Shown: positions 1 to 6,164 of the stretch, in pieces
How the letters are laid out: each line of letters opens with the position of its first letter
Numbering within the stretch: position 1 is the stretch's first letter
NCBI GenBank assembly: GCA_964631565.1
Contig: CAZVYJ010000083.1
Location: forward strand, 1 to 8,781
Length of the DNA: 8,781 nt
Source: CAZVYJ01 sp964631565
GTDB taxonomy: Bacteria; Planctomycetota; Phycisphaerae; SM23-33
Direction: 5' to 3'
The notes under the pieces: model-generated
The model's input: only the letters and a program-made list of their open reading frames with translations
Told to the model about the DNA's origin: nothing
The model's database searches: none
Program-made: the position numbers and the translations under genes

Positions 1-326
1 ATGGTGCAGTTAGGTTGTATCGTCATCTTCTTAAGGTTTTTGGGATAGGTTCTATAAAGATCTACCGACGCATCGATGTCCGCCTTCCATATTCCTGTTT
101 TGTCTGCATTTACGGCCATCAGCGAATCCTTTCCCGCCCGGCCCCTTCATCCGAATTTTGCTTACGGAATATCTGTGTCTATGGTAAAAAATTACCGTTA
201 ACTCTGAAAAGATGCACATGAACAATCAACATTGTACGTTATTCCCCATGAGTCCTCAACTGGGGATTGGCAACAGCAAGTTGTCGATAATTACGTTCGC
301 AATATACGTTTTCACATCAAAACATA
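1..326. other. Left-edge stretch without a convincing gene
   Basis: I see no supported gene here. A 68-codon open frame at 15-221 and a 38-codon frame at 218-334 have no SD sequence and no recognisable protein features, and they look like chance frames. The stretch is more AT-rich than the coding regions. It contains a short inverted repeat, TCCCCA (243-248) and TGGGGA (261-266), with a 12-base loop. The G-rich repeat that follows has its own entry. The region may be the 3' flank or upstream region of a gene outside the window. Confidence 0.5.
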
Positions 327-378
327 GAGGGTAAAAGGGACAGGAGGGTAAAAGGGACAGGGAGGGTAAAAGGGACAG
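327..378. repeat. Three tandem copies of a 17-bp purine-rich repeat
   Basis: The unit GAGGGTAAAAGGGACAG occurs exactly at 327-343, 344-360 and 362-378. One extra G at 361 changes the period from 17 to 18. All copies are identical, so the array is recent or under selection. The plus strand is almost purely purine, with one T and one C per unit. It lies about 30 bases beyond the 3' end of the response-regulator gene. From memory, G-rich repeats containing AAAAGGGACAGG are common between genes in environmental bacterial genomes, sometimes near REP-associated transposases. No transposase is in this window, so that link is inference. Confidence 0.85.
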
Positions 379-410
379 GCTGATTTGTCGGTCGGCGGTA
401 GGGCCGATTG

Positions 411-800
411 TCAGATTTCGTTTCCGTCGCCGGACTTCATAAGCTCAAGTATCTTGGCGACTACTTCATCCGGATCGAAGGGCTTGGTGAAATAGGCGTT
501 TGCGCCGGCGTCATAGCCTTTGCGGCGGGAGTCTTCGCTGTCGAGGGCCGACACAATAACGATGGGCAGCTTTGCGCCGCATTTGCATCGCAGCTGCCTG
601 CATGTCTCGAAGCCGTCCATCTCGGGCAGCATGAGGTCGAGTATGACGGCGTCGGCTCGCCTGCTGCGGGATTCCTCTATCGCTTCAACTCCGGTGTAGG
701 CCGGCACGGCGTCCATACCGTAAACGGCCAGGAACTCCCGCTGGAGATCGTTCATCTCGACGTCGTCTTCAACAACCATTACTACAGGACGGTCATCCAT
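411..800 (-). CDS. Single-domain response regulator (CheY-like receiver)
   Basis: This encodes a stand-alone phosphoacceptor (REC) domain of 129 aa with no output domain. It probably receives phosphate from a histidine kinase and signals through protein contacts. All receiver landmarks are present, numbered from the chosen start: the acidic pocket EDD at 11-13, phospho-acceptor Asp55 in LDLMLPEMDG, the Ser84 switch in VIVSALD, an aromatic switch at Tyr103, and Lys106 in FTKPFDPDE. Length matches one REC domain. I chose the ATG at 798-800 because GAAGG lies about 10 bases upstream and the protein then begins right before the first beta strand. An in-frame ATG at 825-827 would add 9 residues with poorer SD support. 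No kinase gene is adjacent, so the partner is an orphan or lies elsewhere. The gene is divergent from the unknown gene at 931. DNA binding is not expected. Confidence 0.93.
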   Translation of the reverse strand: MDDRPVVMVVEDDVEMNDLQREFLAVYGMDAVPAYTGVEAIEESRSRRADAVILDLMLPEMDGFETCRQLRCKCGAKLPIVIVSALDSEDSRRKGYDAGANAYFTKPFDPDEVVAKILELMKSGDGNEI

Positions 801-831
801 AGAATAATTACCTTCAACCGCAGGCATCTGC

Positions 832-872
832 TATACTTCTAACAGGAAACAGCCGCCGCTACTAGAAGTATA
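832..872. promoter_or_regulatory. Perfect 10-bp inverted repeat between divergent genes
   Basis: TATACTTCTA at 832-841 is matched exactly by TAGAAGTATA at 863-872, with a 21-base centre. The right arm contains the probable -10 box of the response-regulator promoter, and by symmetry the left arm carries the same TATACT on the plus strand. It could be a repressor operator of two half-sites two helical turns apart (31 bp centre to centre), or a hairpin in the regulator's 5' leader. The sequence does not decide between these. Confidence 0.55.
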
Positions 873-896
873 AGCTATAAATTGGCATTATGTTAA
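867..896 (-). promoter_or_regulatory. Candidate sigma-70 promoter of the response regulator
   Basis: Read on the minus strand, TTAACA (891-896; 5 of 6 to TTGACA) is followed after 18 bases by TATACT (867-872; 5 of 6 to TATAAT). Transcription would begin near base 860 and give a leader of about 60 bases before the chosen ATG at 800. The -10 box sits inside the inverted-repeat arm, so a protein bound there would compete with RNA polymerase. Confidence 0.45.
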
Positions 897-930
897 CAAC
901 AACGCGTAAATTTTGGCGGCCGTCCCCCGA

Positions 931-1437
931 ATGAAGACCGGAAAAACAGACAGCACACCACAGCTTCCTACGACGGAGCAGATCCGCCTGGCGATGGAAA
1001 TCTATCTCCGCCATGCCTATCCCGGCGGGGCGCCGCAGCGGACGGCCCATTTTCTGCCGGCCTGCAAGTCCGCCACTGCGGACTGGCTCAAGGCGGCCAT
1101 CCCGGAATCGGAGCTTGAAACCATTCGTAACGACCAGTCCGTGATAACCGGCTTGGCGCTGCGGGTCGGCAATGAGCAGTACCCCAACATGAAGGTCCGG
1201 ATATCCCTGCCGCCGCACGGCCGGGAATACCTCTTCTGCGTGGACTCGCACGATGTATTCCTCCACGCACCGCGGGGCAGTGCCGATTACGAAGCCCTTG
1301 AGCAGATGAAGGCGTTCAACGCATCCGTGGCCCAGGCGATCGTTCACGACTGGAGCGCCGCCGGCCTGCCAACGGAACTGAATTACATGCGGCAGAAAAT
1401 CGACGAGGCGAAAGGACGCAATACCAAAACCCCCTGA
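931..1437 (+). CDS. Hypothetical protein, soluble, unknown function
   Basis: This is a 168-aa reading frame with codon use like its neighbours and a mixed helix/strand composition typical of a folded cytosolic protein. I do not recognise the family. It has no signal peptide or membrane segment. Residues 14-30 look like an amphipathic helix, 84-114 like consecutive strands (a YPNMKVRIS stretch, then FCVDSHDVFLHAP), and 118-164 are mostly helical. The start is uncertain. The ATG at 931 has no SD, a TTG at 913 would add six residues, and a 14-codon reading frame beginning at 890 stops in an ATGA overlap with the 931 start, so coupled initiation is possible. The TGA stop is shared with the beginning of a palindromic repeat. 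It is divergent from the response regulator and may share its regulatory region. Confidence 0.72.
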   Translation: MKTGKTDSTPQLPTTEQIRLAMEIYLRHAYPGGAPQRTAHFLPACKSATADWLKAAIPESELETIRNDQSVITGLALRVGNEQYPNMKVRISLPPHGREYLFCVDSHDVFLHAPRGSADYEALEQMKAFNASVAQAIVHDWSAAGLPTELNYMRQKIDEAKGRNTKTP

Positions 1438-1553
1438 ACCACGGAGGGCACAGAGAACACAAAGAACGAAAAAACACAGGATTTGGAGATTTTTGCGCGT
1501 TTAGTTCGTGTCCTCTGTGAACTTCCCGAAGGGACCCGTATGGGGTGTGGTTC
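1436..1553. repeat. Palindromic dispersed-repeat (MITE-like) element
   Basis: The outer ends are GAACCAC (1436-1442) and its exact complement GTGGTTC (1547-1553). Inside them CACAGAGAACAC (1449-1460) faces GTGTCCTCTGTG (1508-1519), pairing at 11 of 12 positions. The right arm is interrupted at about 1520-1546 by two small adjacent GC hairpins, TCCC-GAA-GGGA and ACCC-GTATG-GGGT. Elements with ACCACGGAGGGCACAGAG-type ends are familiar to me as abundant intergenic repeats in environmental bacteria; this is from memory, not a search. The left end begins inside the TGA stop of the upstream gene. Chance frames across it encode Leu-Cys-Ser-Leu-Cys-Pro-Pro strings and are not genes. As RNA it would fold into a long hairpin that could protect or terminate the upstream transcript. 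Confidence 0.7.
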
Positions 1554-1598
1554 ACTTTATTGTTGGTTTAAATTTTTTTACAAAAGCATCGCCGGCAT

Positions 1599-1626
1599 TC
1601 GACTTGCTCCCGCCGCGTGTTAGAAT
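1599..1626 (+). promoter_or_regulatory. Candidate promoter for nadB, near-leaderless
   Basis: TCGACT (1599-1604; 4 of 6) is followed after 16 bases by TAGAAT (1621-1626; 5 of 6 to TATAAT). Only nine bases separate the -10 box from the nadB ATG at 1636, so transcription would begin at the ATG or two to three bases before it. There is no clear SD in front of the ATG, which fits a leaderless message. Confidence 0.4.
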
Positions 1627-1635
1627 TGATGGATT

Positions 1636-3282
1636 ATGGACAGCTTCTTTTTACAACGAAGATACCTGATTAGTTTTGAGAGCCGCCGGCTGCCTCATAT
1701 TTTCACCGACGTCCTGATTATCGGCGGCGGTGCAGCCGGGCTTCGCGCTGCAATCGAGGCGGCCCAGTACGGCCAGGTCATAATGATGACCAAAAACCGT
1801 CTGCCCGATTCGAACACGTATCACGCCCAGGGCGGGCTGGCGGCTGTCTTCTCCAAGGACGACTCGCTTGAAGATCACATCGCGGACACGCTCATCACCG
1901 GCGCCGGCCTGTGCGAAGAAGACGTCGTCCGCCGCGTCATTACTGAGGCTCCGAAACACATCCGGGAGCTTCAGGAGTGGGGCGTCGATTTCGACAAGGT
2001 CGAAGGCCATCTCGACCTGGGACGCGAGGGCGGGCACAGGGCCAACAGGATTATCCATGCCGACGGCGACGCGACCGGGCGGGCCATGGCGAACGTACTC
2101 ATCGACCGCGCCCGCAAAACCGAGAATCTGAAAATATTCGAGGAGTGCTTCACAATCGACCTGCTGACAGACCCGGCCGAGGGCGGTCCGGACTCGCAGT
2201 GCGTGGGCGCTTTGACTTACCATCCGCGGTACGGGCTGCAGATTATCATGGCCCGCACGACGATACTCGCCGCAGGCGGGGCGGGCATGCTCTGGCGCGA
2301 AACCAGCAATCCCAACGGTGCGACGGCCGATGCCATCGGCATGGCCTTTCGCGCGGGGGTAATCCTCGGCGACCTGGAGATGATGCAGTTCCATCCGACC
2401 ACGCTGTACATCGCAGGCGCGACGCGGTCACTGATATCCGAGGCGGTTCGCGGCGAAGGCGGATACCTTGTCGACCGCCACGGCAAGCGGTTCATGGGCG
2501 ATTACCATGAAATGGGCGAACTCGCCCCCCGAGACGTCGTGAGCAGGGCGATAATCTCACAGATGGTTAAGACCAATTCCACGCACGTGTTCCTGGATGT
2601 GCGTCATTTCAGGGAGTCGGAGTTTTCCTCGCGGTTCCCGCAGATTTACGAGCTATGCCGCTCGTTCGAGATTGACCCGGCTAAGGAGCTTATCCCGGTT
2701 CACCCGGCCGCCCACTACATGATAGGCGGCGCCAGGGTGGACATGGACGGGCGGACGTCGCTGCCCGGCCTGCTGGCGTGCGGCGAGGCTGCATGCACCG
2801 GCCTGCACGGCGCGAACCGCCTGGCGTCCAACAGCCTGACCGAGGCGTTAGTCTTCGGCAAGCGATGCGGCGAGGTGGCGGGCGAAGCCCTGTCGGCGGA
2901 AAACAACAAGCCGTCGGCCCGGGCGATCAACTGGTCGATGCCGCAGTCGCAGAGGAGCGAGCTGGACCTTACAGACATCCGCAACTCGCTGCGGTCGGTC
3001 ATGTGGCGAAACGTCGGCATAGCACGGCGGGGCGACAGGCTGACAGACACGCTGGATATCGTGCGTTTCTGGGACCGCTACGTGCTGGACAAGGAATTTT
3101 TCGACCCGGCCGGCTGGGAAATACAGAACATGCTCACCGCGGCGAGGCTTATCACCGAAAGCGCCATACGGCGAACCGAAACGCGCGGCGTCCACTATCG
3201 CGAAGACTTCCCGGATACCGACCCGCTGTGGGCGAGGCGTCAGTACCTCAGAAAAGCCGGCCGCCAGCTCGTCATCGAATAA
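1636..3282 (+). CDS. nadB: L-aspartate oxidase
   Basis: This cytosolic FAD enzyme (EC 1.4.3.16) oxidises L-aspartate to iminoaspartate, the first step of de novo NAD synthesis, which NadA converts to quinolinate. The 548-aa length is close to E. coli NadB (540), with about ten extra N-terminal residues. The FAD fold begins with GGGAAG at 30-35. The REGGH segment (Glu131, His134) and the following HADGDATG match the NadB pattern rather than succinate dehydrogenase. Further active-site matches are QFHPT (His253), ELAPRD (Arg299), HPAAHY (His360) and GLHGANR (Arg395), then LASNSL of the FAD site. The helical C-terminal domain ends with the TRGVHYREDFP region typical of this superfamily. The start is set by the only suitable in-frame ATG. 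nadA and nadC are not adjacent. It converges with the AraC gene, nine bases between stops. Fumarate reductase/SDH flavoprotein is the alternative, but the motifs favour NadB. Confidence 0.93.
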   Translation: MDSFFLQRRYLISFESRRLPHIFTDVLIIGGGAAGLRAAIEAAQYGQVIMMTKNRLPDSNTYHAQGGLAAVFSKDDSLEDHIADTLITGAGLCEEDVVRRVITEAPKHIRELQEWGVDFDKVEGHLDLGREGGHRANRIIHADGDATGRAMANVLIDRARKTENLKIFEECFTIDLLTDPAEGGPDSQCVGALTYHPRYGLQIIMARTTILAAGGAGMLWRETSNPNGATADAIGMAFRAGVILGDLEMMQFHPTTLYIAGATRSLISEAVRGEGGYLVDRHGKRFMGDYHEMGELAPRDVVSRAIISQMVKTNSTHVFLDVRHFRESEFSSRFPQIYELCRSFEIDPAKELIPVHPAAHYMIGGARVDMDGRTSLPGLLACGEAACTGLHGANRLASNSLTEALVFGKRCGEVAGEALSAENNKPSARAINWSMPQSQRSELDLTDIRNSLRSVMWRNVGIARRGDRLTDTLDIVRFWDRYVLDKEFFDPAGWEIQNMLTAARLITESAIRRTETRGVHYREDFPDTDPLWARRQYLRKAGRQLVIE

Positions 3283-3291
3283 CGAAGGCGT

Positions 3292-4089
3292 TCATATACG
3301 GCTCGGCGGGGCGCCAAGCGTCCGTTTGAACACGCGCGAAAAATGGAACTGGTCGGCGAAGCCCACCGTCTCGGCCGCCTCCTTTATGGAAAGCTTGTTC
3401 TCCTTGAGAAGCTTATACGCCCACAGGCATCGTTCGCGATGAATGAACTCCGTCGGCGTCACGCCAAGCTCCCTTCGGAAGATGTAGTTCACGTGCTCCG
3501 GCGTAATGGCGAATTTTTCCGCCAGGTCCCGCCGGCCGACGGGCGTGGCGAGCTTTTTCCGCAGGAAGCTTATCATCTCCTGCACGCGTTCGCTGACGGT
3601 TTCGCTGTTGCCGCCGCCCGTCCAGTATTCCGCCAGCCGCAGCCATATCTCGCAGACGATGGTTCGAGTAATGGCAAGGCGGTTGCGGCTGCAGCCTTCA
3701 AACGCCTCCGCAGCCCGTTTGAACAACCGTCTGAAATCCGCAGGCGACTGCGGCCTGGTGACGCGCCTCGGCTCCGGCGACAGGCGATAATCGCCGGCTG
3801 CCCAACGACCAGCGCCGGTCAGTTCGCAGTGAATGCAGCTTATCACAGGTGAGCCGACGCCCGTATGGCGGAATGTGCCTTCCTCGGTCGGTTTAATAAG
3901 CAGTATGTCGTTGGGGCGAAGGTCTACATGTTCGCCGTCCGTGGTGAAATACTCAAACCGGCCTTTGACCATGAATATCAGCTCAAGATCGCCGATGCGC
4001 CTGTAGCCCCACGACGCCCGCCGGGGCACTGCAATGTAGTTGACCATGCGAACATGCGGCATTATTTCGTCAGGGGTCAGGATTTTCAT
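3292..4089 (-). CDS. AraC-family transcriptional regulator with cupin sensor
   Basis: A 265-aa two-domain regulator. Residues about 28-90 form an AraC-type cupin ligand domain (LELIFMVKGRFEYF, then DLRPNDILLIKP). Residues about 166-263 form the double helix-turn-helix domain: first HTH at 184-207 (GRRDLAEKFAITPEHVNYIF), second at 234-257 (SIKEAAETVGF, then FHFSRVFKRTLG). The chain ends just after the last helix at PPSRI, slightly shorter than usual. I chose the ATG at 4087-4089 because GGAGG lies six bases upstream; an ATG at 4110 is in frame but less well placed. The gene is divergent from the UroD-like gene across a region with TTGTG half-sites, so it very likely controls that gene and itself. 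The ligand is unknown; many cupin AraC proteins sense sugars or small aromatics. Confidence 0.93.
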   Translation of the reverse strand: MKILTPDEIMPHVRMVNYIAVPRRASWGYRRIGDLELIFMVKGRFEYFTTDGEHVDLRPNDILLIKPTEEGTFRHTGVGSPVISCIHCELTGAGRWAAGDYRLSPEPRRVTRPQSPADFRRLFKRAAEAFEGCSRNRLAITRTIVCEIWLRLAEYWTGGGNSETVSERVQEMISFLRKKLATPVGRRDLAEKFAITPEHVNYIFRRELGVTPTEFIHRERCLWAYKLLKENKLSIKEAAETVGFADQFHFSRVFKRTLGAPPSRI

Positions 4090-4118
4090 GAAAAACCTCC
4101 ATAAATCCAATCTTACTG

Positions 4119-4157
4119 TTGTGCATTATATTGTGATTCGCGTACATTGCACAATAT
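4119..4157. promoter_or_regulatory. Candidate AraC operator: three TTGTG half-sites
   Basis: TTGTGCA occurs at 4119-4125, TTGTGAT at 4131-4137, and TTGTGCA on the opposite strand at 4148-4154. The first two are direct repeats with a 12-bp period. The second and third form an inverted pair, ATATTGTG (4128-4135) and CACAATAT (4150-4157). They lie 30 bases upstream of the regulator's ATG and upstream of the TATAAT of the UroD-like gene, where an AraC protein that activates one gene and represses its own would bind. Confidence 0.5.
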
Positions 4158-4190
4158 CATATCACCCCATATTATCGGGGCATTACAGGC

Positions 4191-4232
4191 TATAATGCCT
4201 GCCTGCCGAATCGTACGGCACCTTATTATAAT
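4191..4232 (+). promoter_or_regulatory. Two perfect -10 boxes upstream of the UroD-like gene
   Basis: TATAAT occurs exactly at 4191-4196 and again at 4227-4232. Neither has a recognisable TTGACA-type box 16-18 bases upstream. Start sites would fall near 4203 and 4239, giving leaders of about 59 and 23 bases to the ATG at 4262. A strong -10 with a missing -35 is typical of a promoter that needs an activator, in agreement with the half-sites just upstream. Confidence 0.45.
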
Positions 4233-4261
4233 TCATGGATTGTCTGCTATCGGAGATTGAC

Positions 4262-5383
4262 ATGGCCATTACACCCTGCAGAAAGCGCTGGAAGGGCACT
4301 ATGACCGACCGCCAGCGGTTCAACGCGCAGATGCACTACAAGCCCTTTGACCGCTGCTTCAACATGGAATTCGGCTACTGGGAGGAAAACTATCATCAGT
4401 GGCCGCTGTTCGTCGAAAACGGAATCACCAATGAAGGCCAGGCGAATATTTTCTTCAACTTCGACAAGCGTGTCGAACTGTGGGGCATGACATGGATGAA
4501 CCCGCCGTTCGAGGAAAAGGTAATCAGCGAGACCGAAACCACAAGGACGATCATCAATGGCGACGGCCTGATTGCTGAGGTTCCCAAGAGCGGCAAGAGC
4601 AGCATTCCTCACTTCAGCAAGTCGTCGATAACCACACCGGACGACTGGAAGAAGGTCAAGGCCGAGCGGTTCCGCCTGGACGATCCGGCCCGCAAGGTCG
4701 ACGTTGCGGCGCTCATAAAAAAGCATCCGACGGACCGCAGCTATCCGCTGGGCGTCGGCTGCGGCTCGATGATAGGCAAAGTTCGCGACATGCTCACGTT
4801 CGAAGGCCTGGCCTACGCATGCTACGACTATCCGGCCATGGTCGAGGATATGGTGGAAATGTCATGCCAGATAGTCGAGCAGTGGCTGGACCAGGTGCTC
4901 GGCGTGCTGGATTTCGACTACGCGTGCGGCTGGGAGGACATCTGCTTCAAAAACGGCCCGATCGTCTCGCCGCAGTTCTTCCGCGATGTCGTCATGCCGC
5001 GATACAAGCGGATAAGCGAAAAGCTGCACCGCCACGGCATCACGCTGTGGTGGACGGACTGCGACGGCGACGTGCGTCCGATTCTCAAATATTTTCTCGA
5101 GGGCGGCATCAACTGCCTGTTCCCGTTCGAGGTCAACTGCGGCGGCTTCCCCGGCGACCTGCTCGACGAGTACGGCAAGGAACTGCGCATCATGGGCGGT
5201 TTCGACAAGATACAGATGGCCAAAGGCCCCAGGGCGATAAAGGCGTACATGGAGCGGCTGATTCCGTACGTCGAGCGGGGCGGGTTCATACCGTTCTGCG
5301 ATCACCGCTGCCCGCCGGACGTCTCGCAGGAAAACTACCTGTATTACCTGGACCTGAAGGAAAAAACGTTCGGTCTGAAATAA
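4262..5383 (+). CDS. UroD-like protein, corrinoid methyltransferase superfamily
   Basis: This 373-aa protein has the uroporphyrinogen-decarboxylase fold used by methylcobamide:CoM methyltransferases such as MtaA. It opens with the family's DRQRFNAQMHYKPFDR (15-31) and FGYWEEN. A GCGSMIGKVRDMLTFEG segment (166-182) and the ACGWEDICFKNGPIVSPQFF segment (221-240) follow; the latter matches the strand and loop before the active-site helix. At the usual His-x-Cys zinc position it has TDCDGD (Asp266, Cys267, Asp268). Further cysteines are Cys293 in VNCGG and the C-terminal CDHRC (346-350). It is unlikely to be HemE, because the N-terminal substrate motif of HemE is absent. The substrate and acceptor are unknown. 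I prefer the ATG at 4262 because CGGAG lies six bases upstream; the ATG at 4301 has GGAAGGG close by and is a real alternative, while 4235 is poorly supported. Control by the divergent AraC protein is probable. Confidence 0.85.
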   Translation: MAITPCRKRWKGTMTDRQRFNAQMHYKPFDRCFNMEFGYWEENYHQWPLFVENGITNEGQANIFFNFDKRVELWGMTWMNPPFEEKVISETETTRTIINGDGLIAEVPKSGKSSIPHFSKSSITTPDDWKKVKAERFRLDDPARKVDVAALIKKHPTDRSYPLGVGCGSMIGKVRDMLTFEGLAYACYDYPAMVEDMVEMSCQIVEQWLDQVLGVLDFDYACGWEDICFKNGPIVSPQFFRDVVMPRYKRISEKLHRHGITLWWTDCDGDVRPILKYFLEGGINCLFPFEVNCGGFPGDLLDEYGKELRIMGGFDKIQMAKGPRAIKAYMERLIPYVERGGFIPFCDHRCPPDVSQENYLYYLDLKEKTFGLK

Positions 5384-5395
5384 TGCGGCGGTCCG

Positions 5396-6073
5396 CTAAT
5401 CGCCGAGCACCTCGGGCGGAACGCTGTTGAAGTCCGCCGCGGTGAAATCCGCTCCGGCAGCCCGCAGTTGCCCGACGGAAAAGCTCGTCGTCAGGCCGAG
5501 ACACTTTGCGCCGGCTGCCTCCGCCGCCTGAACTCCGTTAATCGCGTCTTCCACCACCAGGCATTGCTGCGGCGGCAGATTCAGCCGTTTTGCCGCAAGC
5601 AGGAAAATTTCCGGGTGCGGCTTTTTGTGCGTGACATCCAGGCCGTTGACGCACGCGTCGAAGTCGGCGGGAGTGAGATTTATTTCCGACAGGTTACCGA
5701 GCAGTTTGACTTTATCGGAGCTTGTGGCGAGGGCGAGTTTCAGCCCGCGGTCGCGGCATCGGGCCAGAAAGCCGTGAATGCCCGCGACCGGCTGGAGGCG
5801 GCCTTTGATTATCTCCAGGTAGATATCGTAAGTGGTCGCCTTGTCCCTCGAGAGGTCGAGTTCTATGCCGTATTTTTCGGCGACGCCGCCGATGAAGCGG
5901 TTCTCGCCGGTGCCGACGAACGGGAGAAAATCTTCCGGCTGAACCGTCACGCCGTAATTCGCCTGAAACATTCTGCAGGCGGCCTCGCAGATGAACGGTT
6001 CGGAGTTCACCAGCACGCCGTCAACGTCGAAGATTACCGCCTGTATTGAACTGTCCGGGTTTTGTTTTTTCAT
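5396..6073 (-). CDS. HAD-family hydrolase, beta-phosphoglucomutase-like
   Basis: A 225-aa cytosolic HAD enzyme with a helical cap, probably a sugar-phosphate phosphatase or phosphomutase. All four HAD motifs are present: FDVDGVLVNSEP (nucleophile Asp16, acid/base Asp18), ATSS at 116-119, Lys151 in HKKPHPEIF, and the Mg-binding VVEDAINGV (Glu175, Asp176). The DVDGVLVNSEP form and a cap inserted after motif I place it with the PgmB/GPH-like subfamily; the substrate cannot be read. The ATG at 6071-6073 starts about 11 residues before motif I as usual. An in-frame ATG at 6103 would begin in the T-tract of the upstream terminator and is unlikely. There is no SD before either. A weak TAGATT (6081-6086, minus) seven bases before the ATG suggests a leaderless message. 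It converges with the UroD-like gene with 12 bases between stops. Confidence 0.9.
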   Translation of the reverse strand: MKKQNPDSSIQAVIFDVDGVLVNSEPFICEAACRMFQANYGVTVQPEDFLPFVGTGENRFIGGVAEKYGIELDLSRDKATTYDIYLEIIKGRLQPVAGIHGFLARCRDRGLKLALATSSDKVKLLGNLSEINLTPADFDACVNGLDVTHKKPHPEIFLLAAKRLNLPPQQCLVVEDAINGVQAAEAAGAKCLGLTTSFSVGQLRAAGADFTAADFNSVPPEVLGD

Positions 6074-6107
6074 GCGGGGGAATCTAGCAGAAAGTCGGCG
6101 CATAGAA

Positions 6108-6137
6108 AAGGGCCGACGGGAGGGGCCGTCGGCCCTT
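6108..6137 (-). terminator. Rho-independent terminator of the PEP-CTERM gene
   Basis: A perfect 12-bp GC-rich stem (arms 6108-6119 and 6126-6137) with a six-base loop is followed on the minus strand by TTTTCT; the last Ts also close the stem. It lies 28 bases after the stop of the PEP-CTERM gene and just before the HAD gene, separating the two transcription units. Confidence 0.88.
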
Positions 6138-6164
6138 AGGGAGCCTCAACGGTATCCTTTAGGG

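Noticed and set aside
15..221. 68-codon open frame on the plus strand near the left edge
   Set aside because: It has no SD sequence, no domain or signal features, and a composition like non-coding DNA.
218..334. 38-codon frame from the ATG at 218 ending in the first purine-rich repeat
   Set aside because: It is short, without an SD, and its stop is supplied by the repeat. Nothing supports translation.
1316..1555. 79-codon minus-strand frame with a Leu-Cys-Ser-Leu-Cys-Pro-Pro string
   Set aside because: This string is what the palindromic repeat at 1436-1553 encodes by chance, and the rest overlaps the unknown gene antisense.
5396..6103. Longer HAD protein starting at the ATG at 6103
   Set aside because: That start lies directly at the T-tract of the PEP-CTERM terminator with no SD, and would add ten residues (MRRLSARFPR) of no family similarity.
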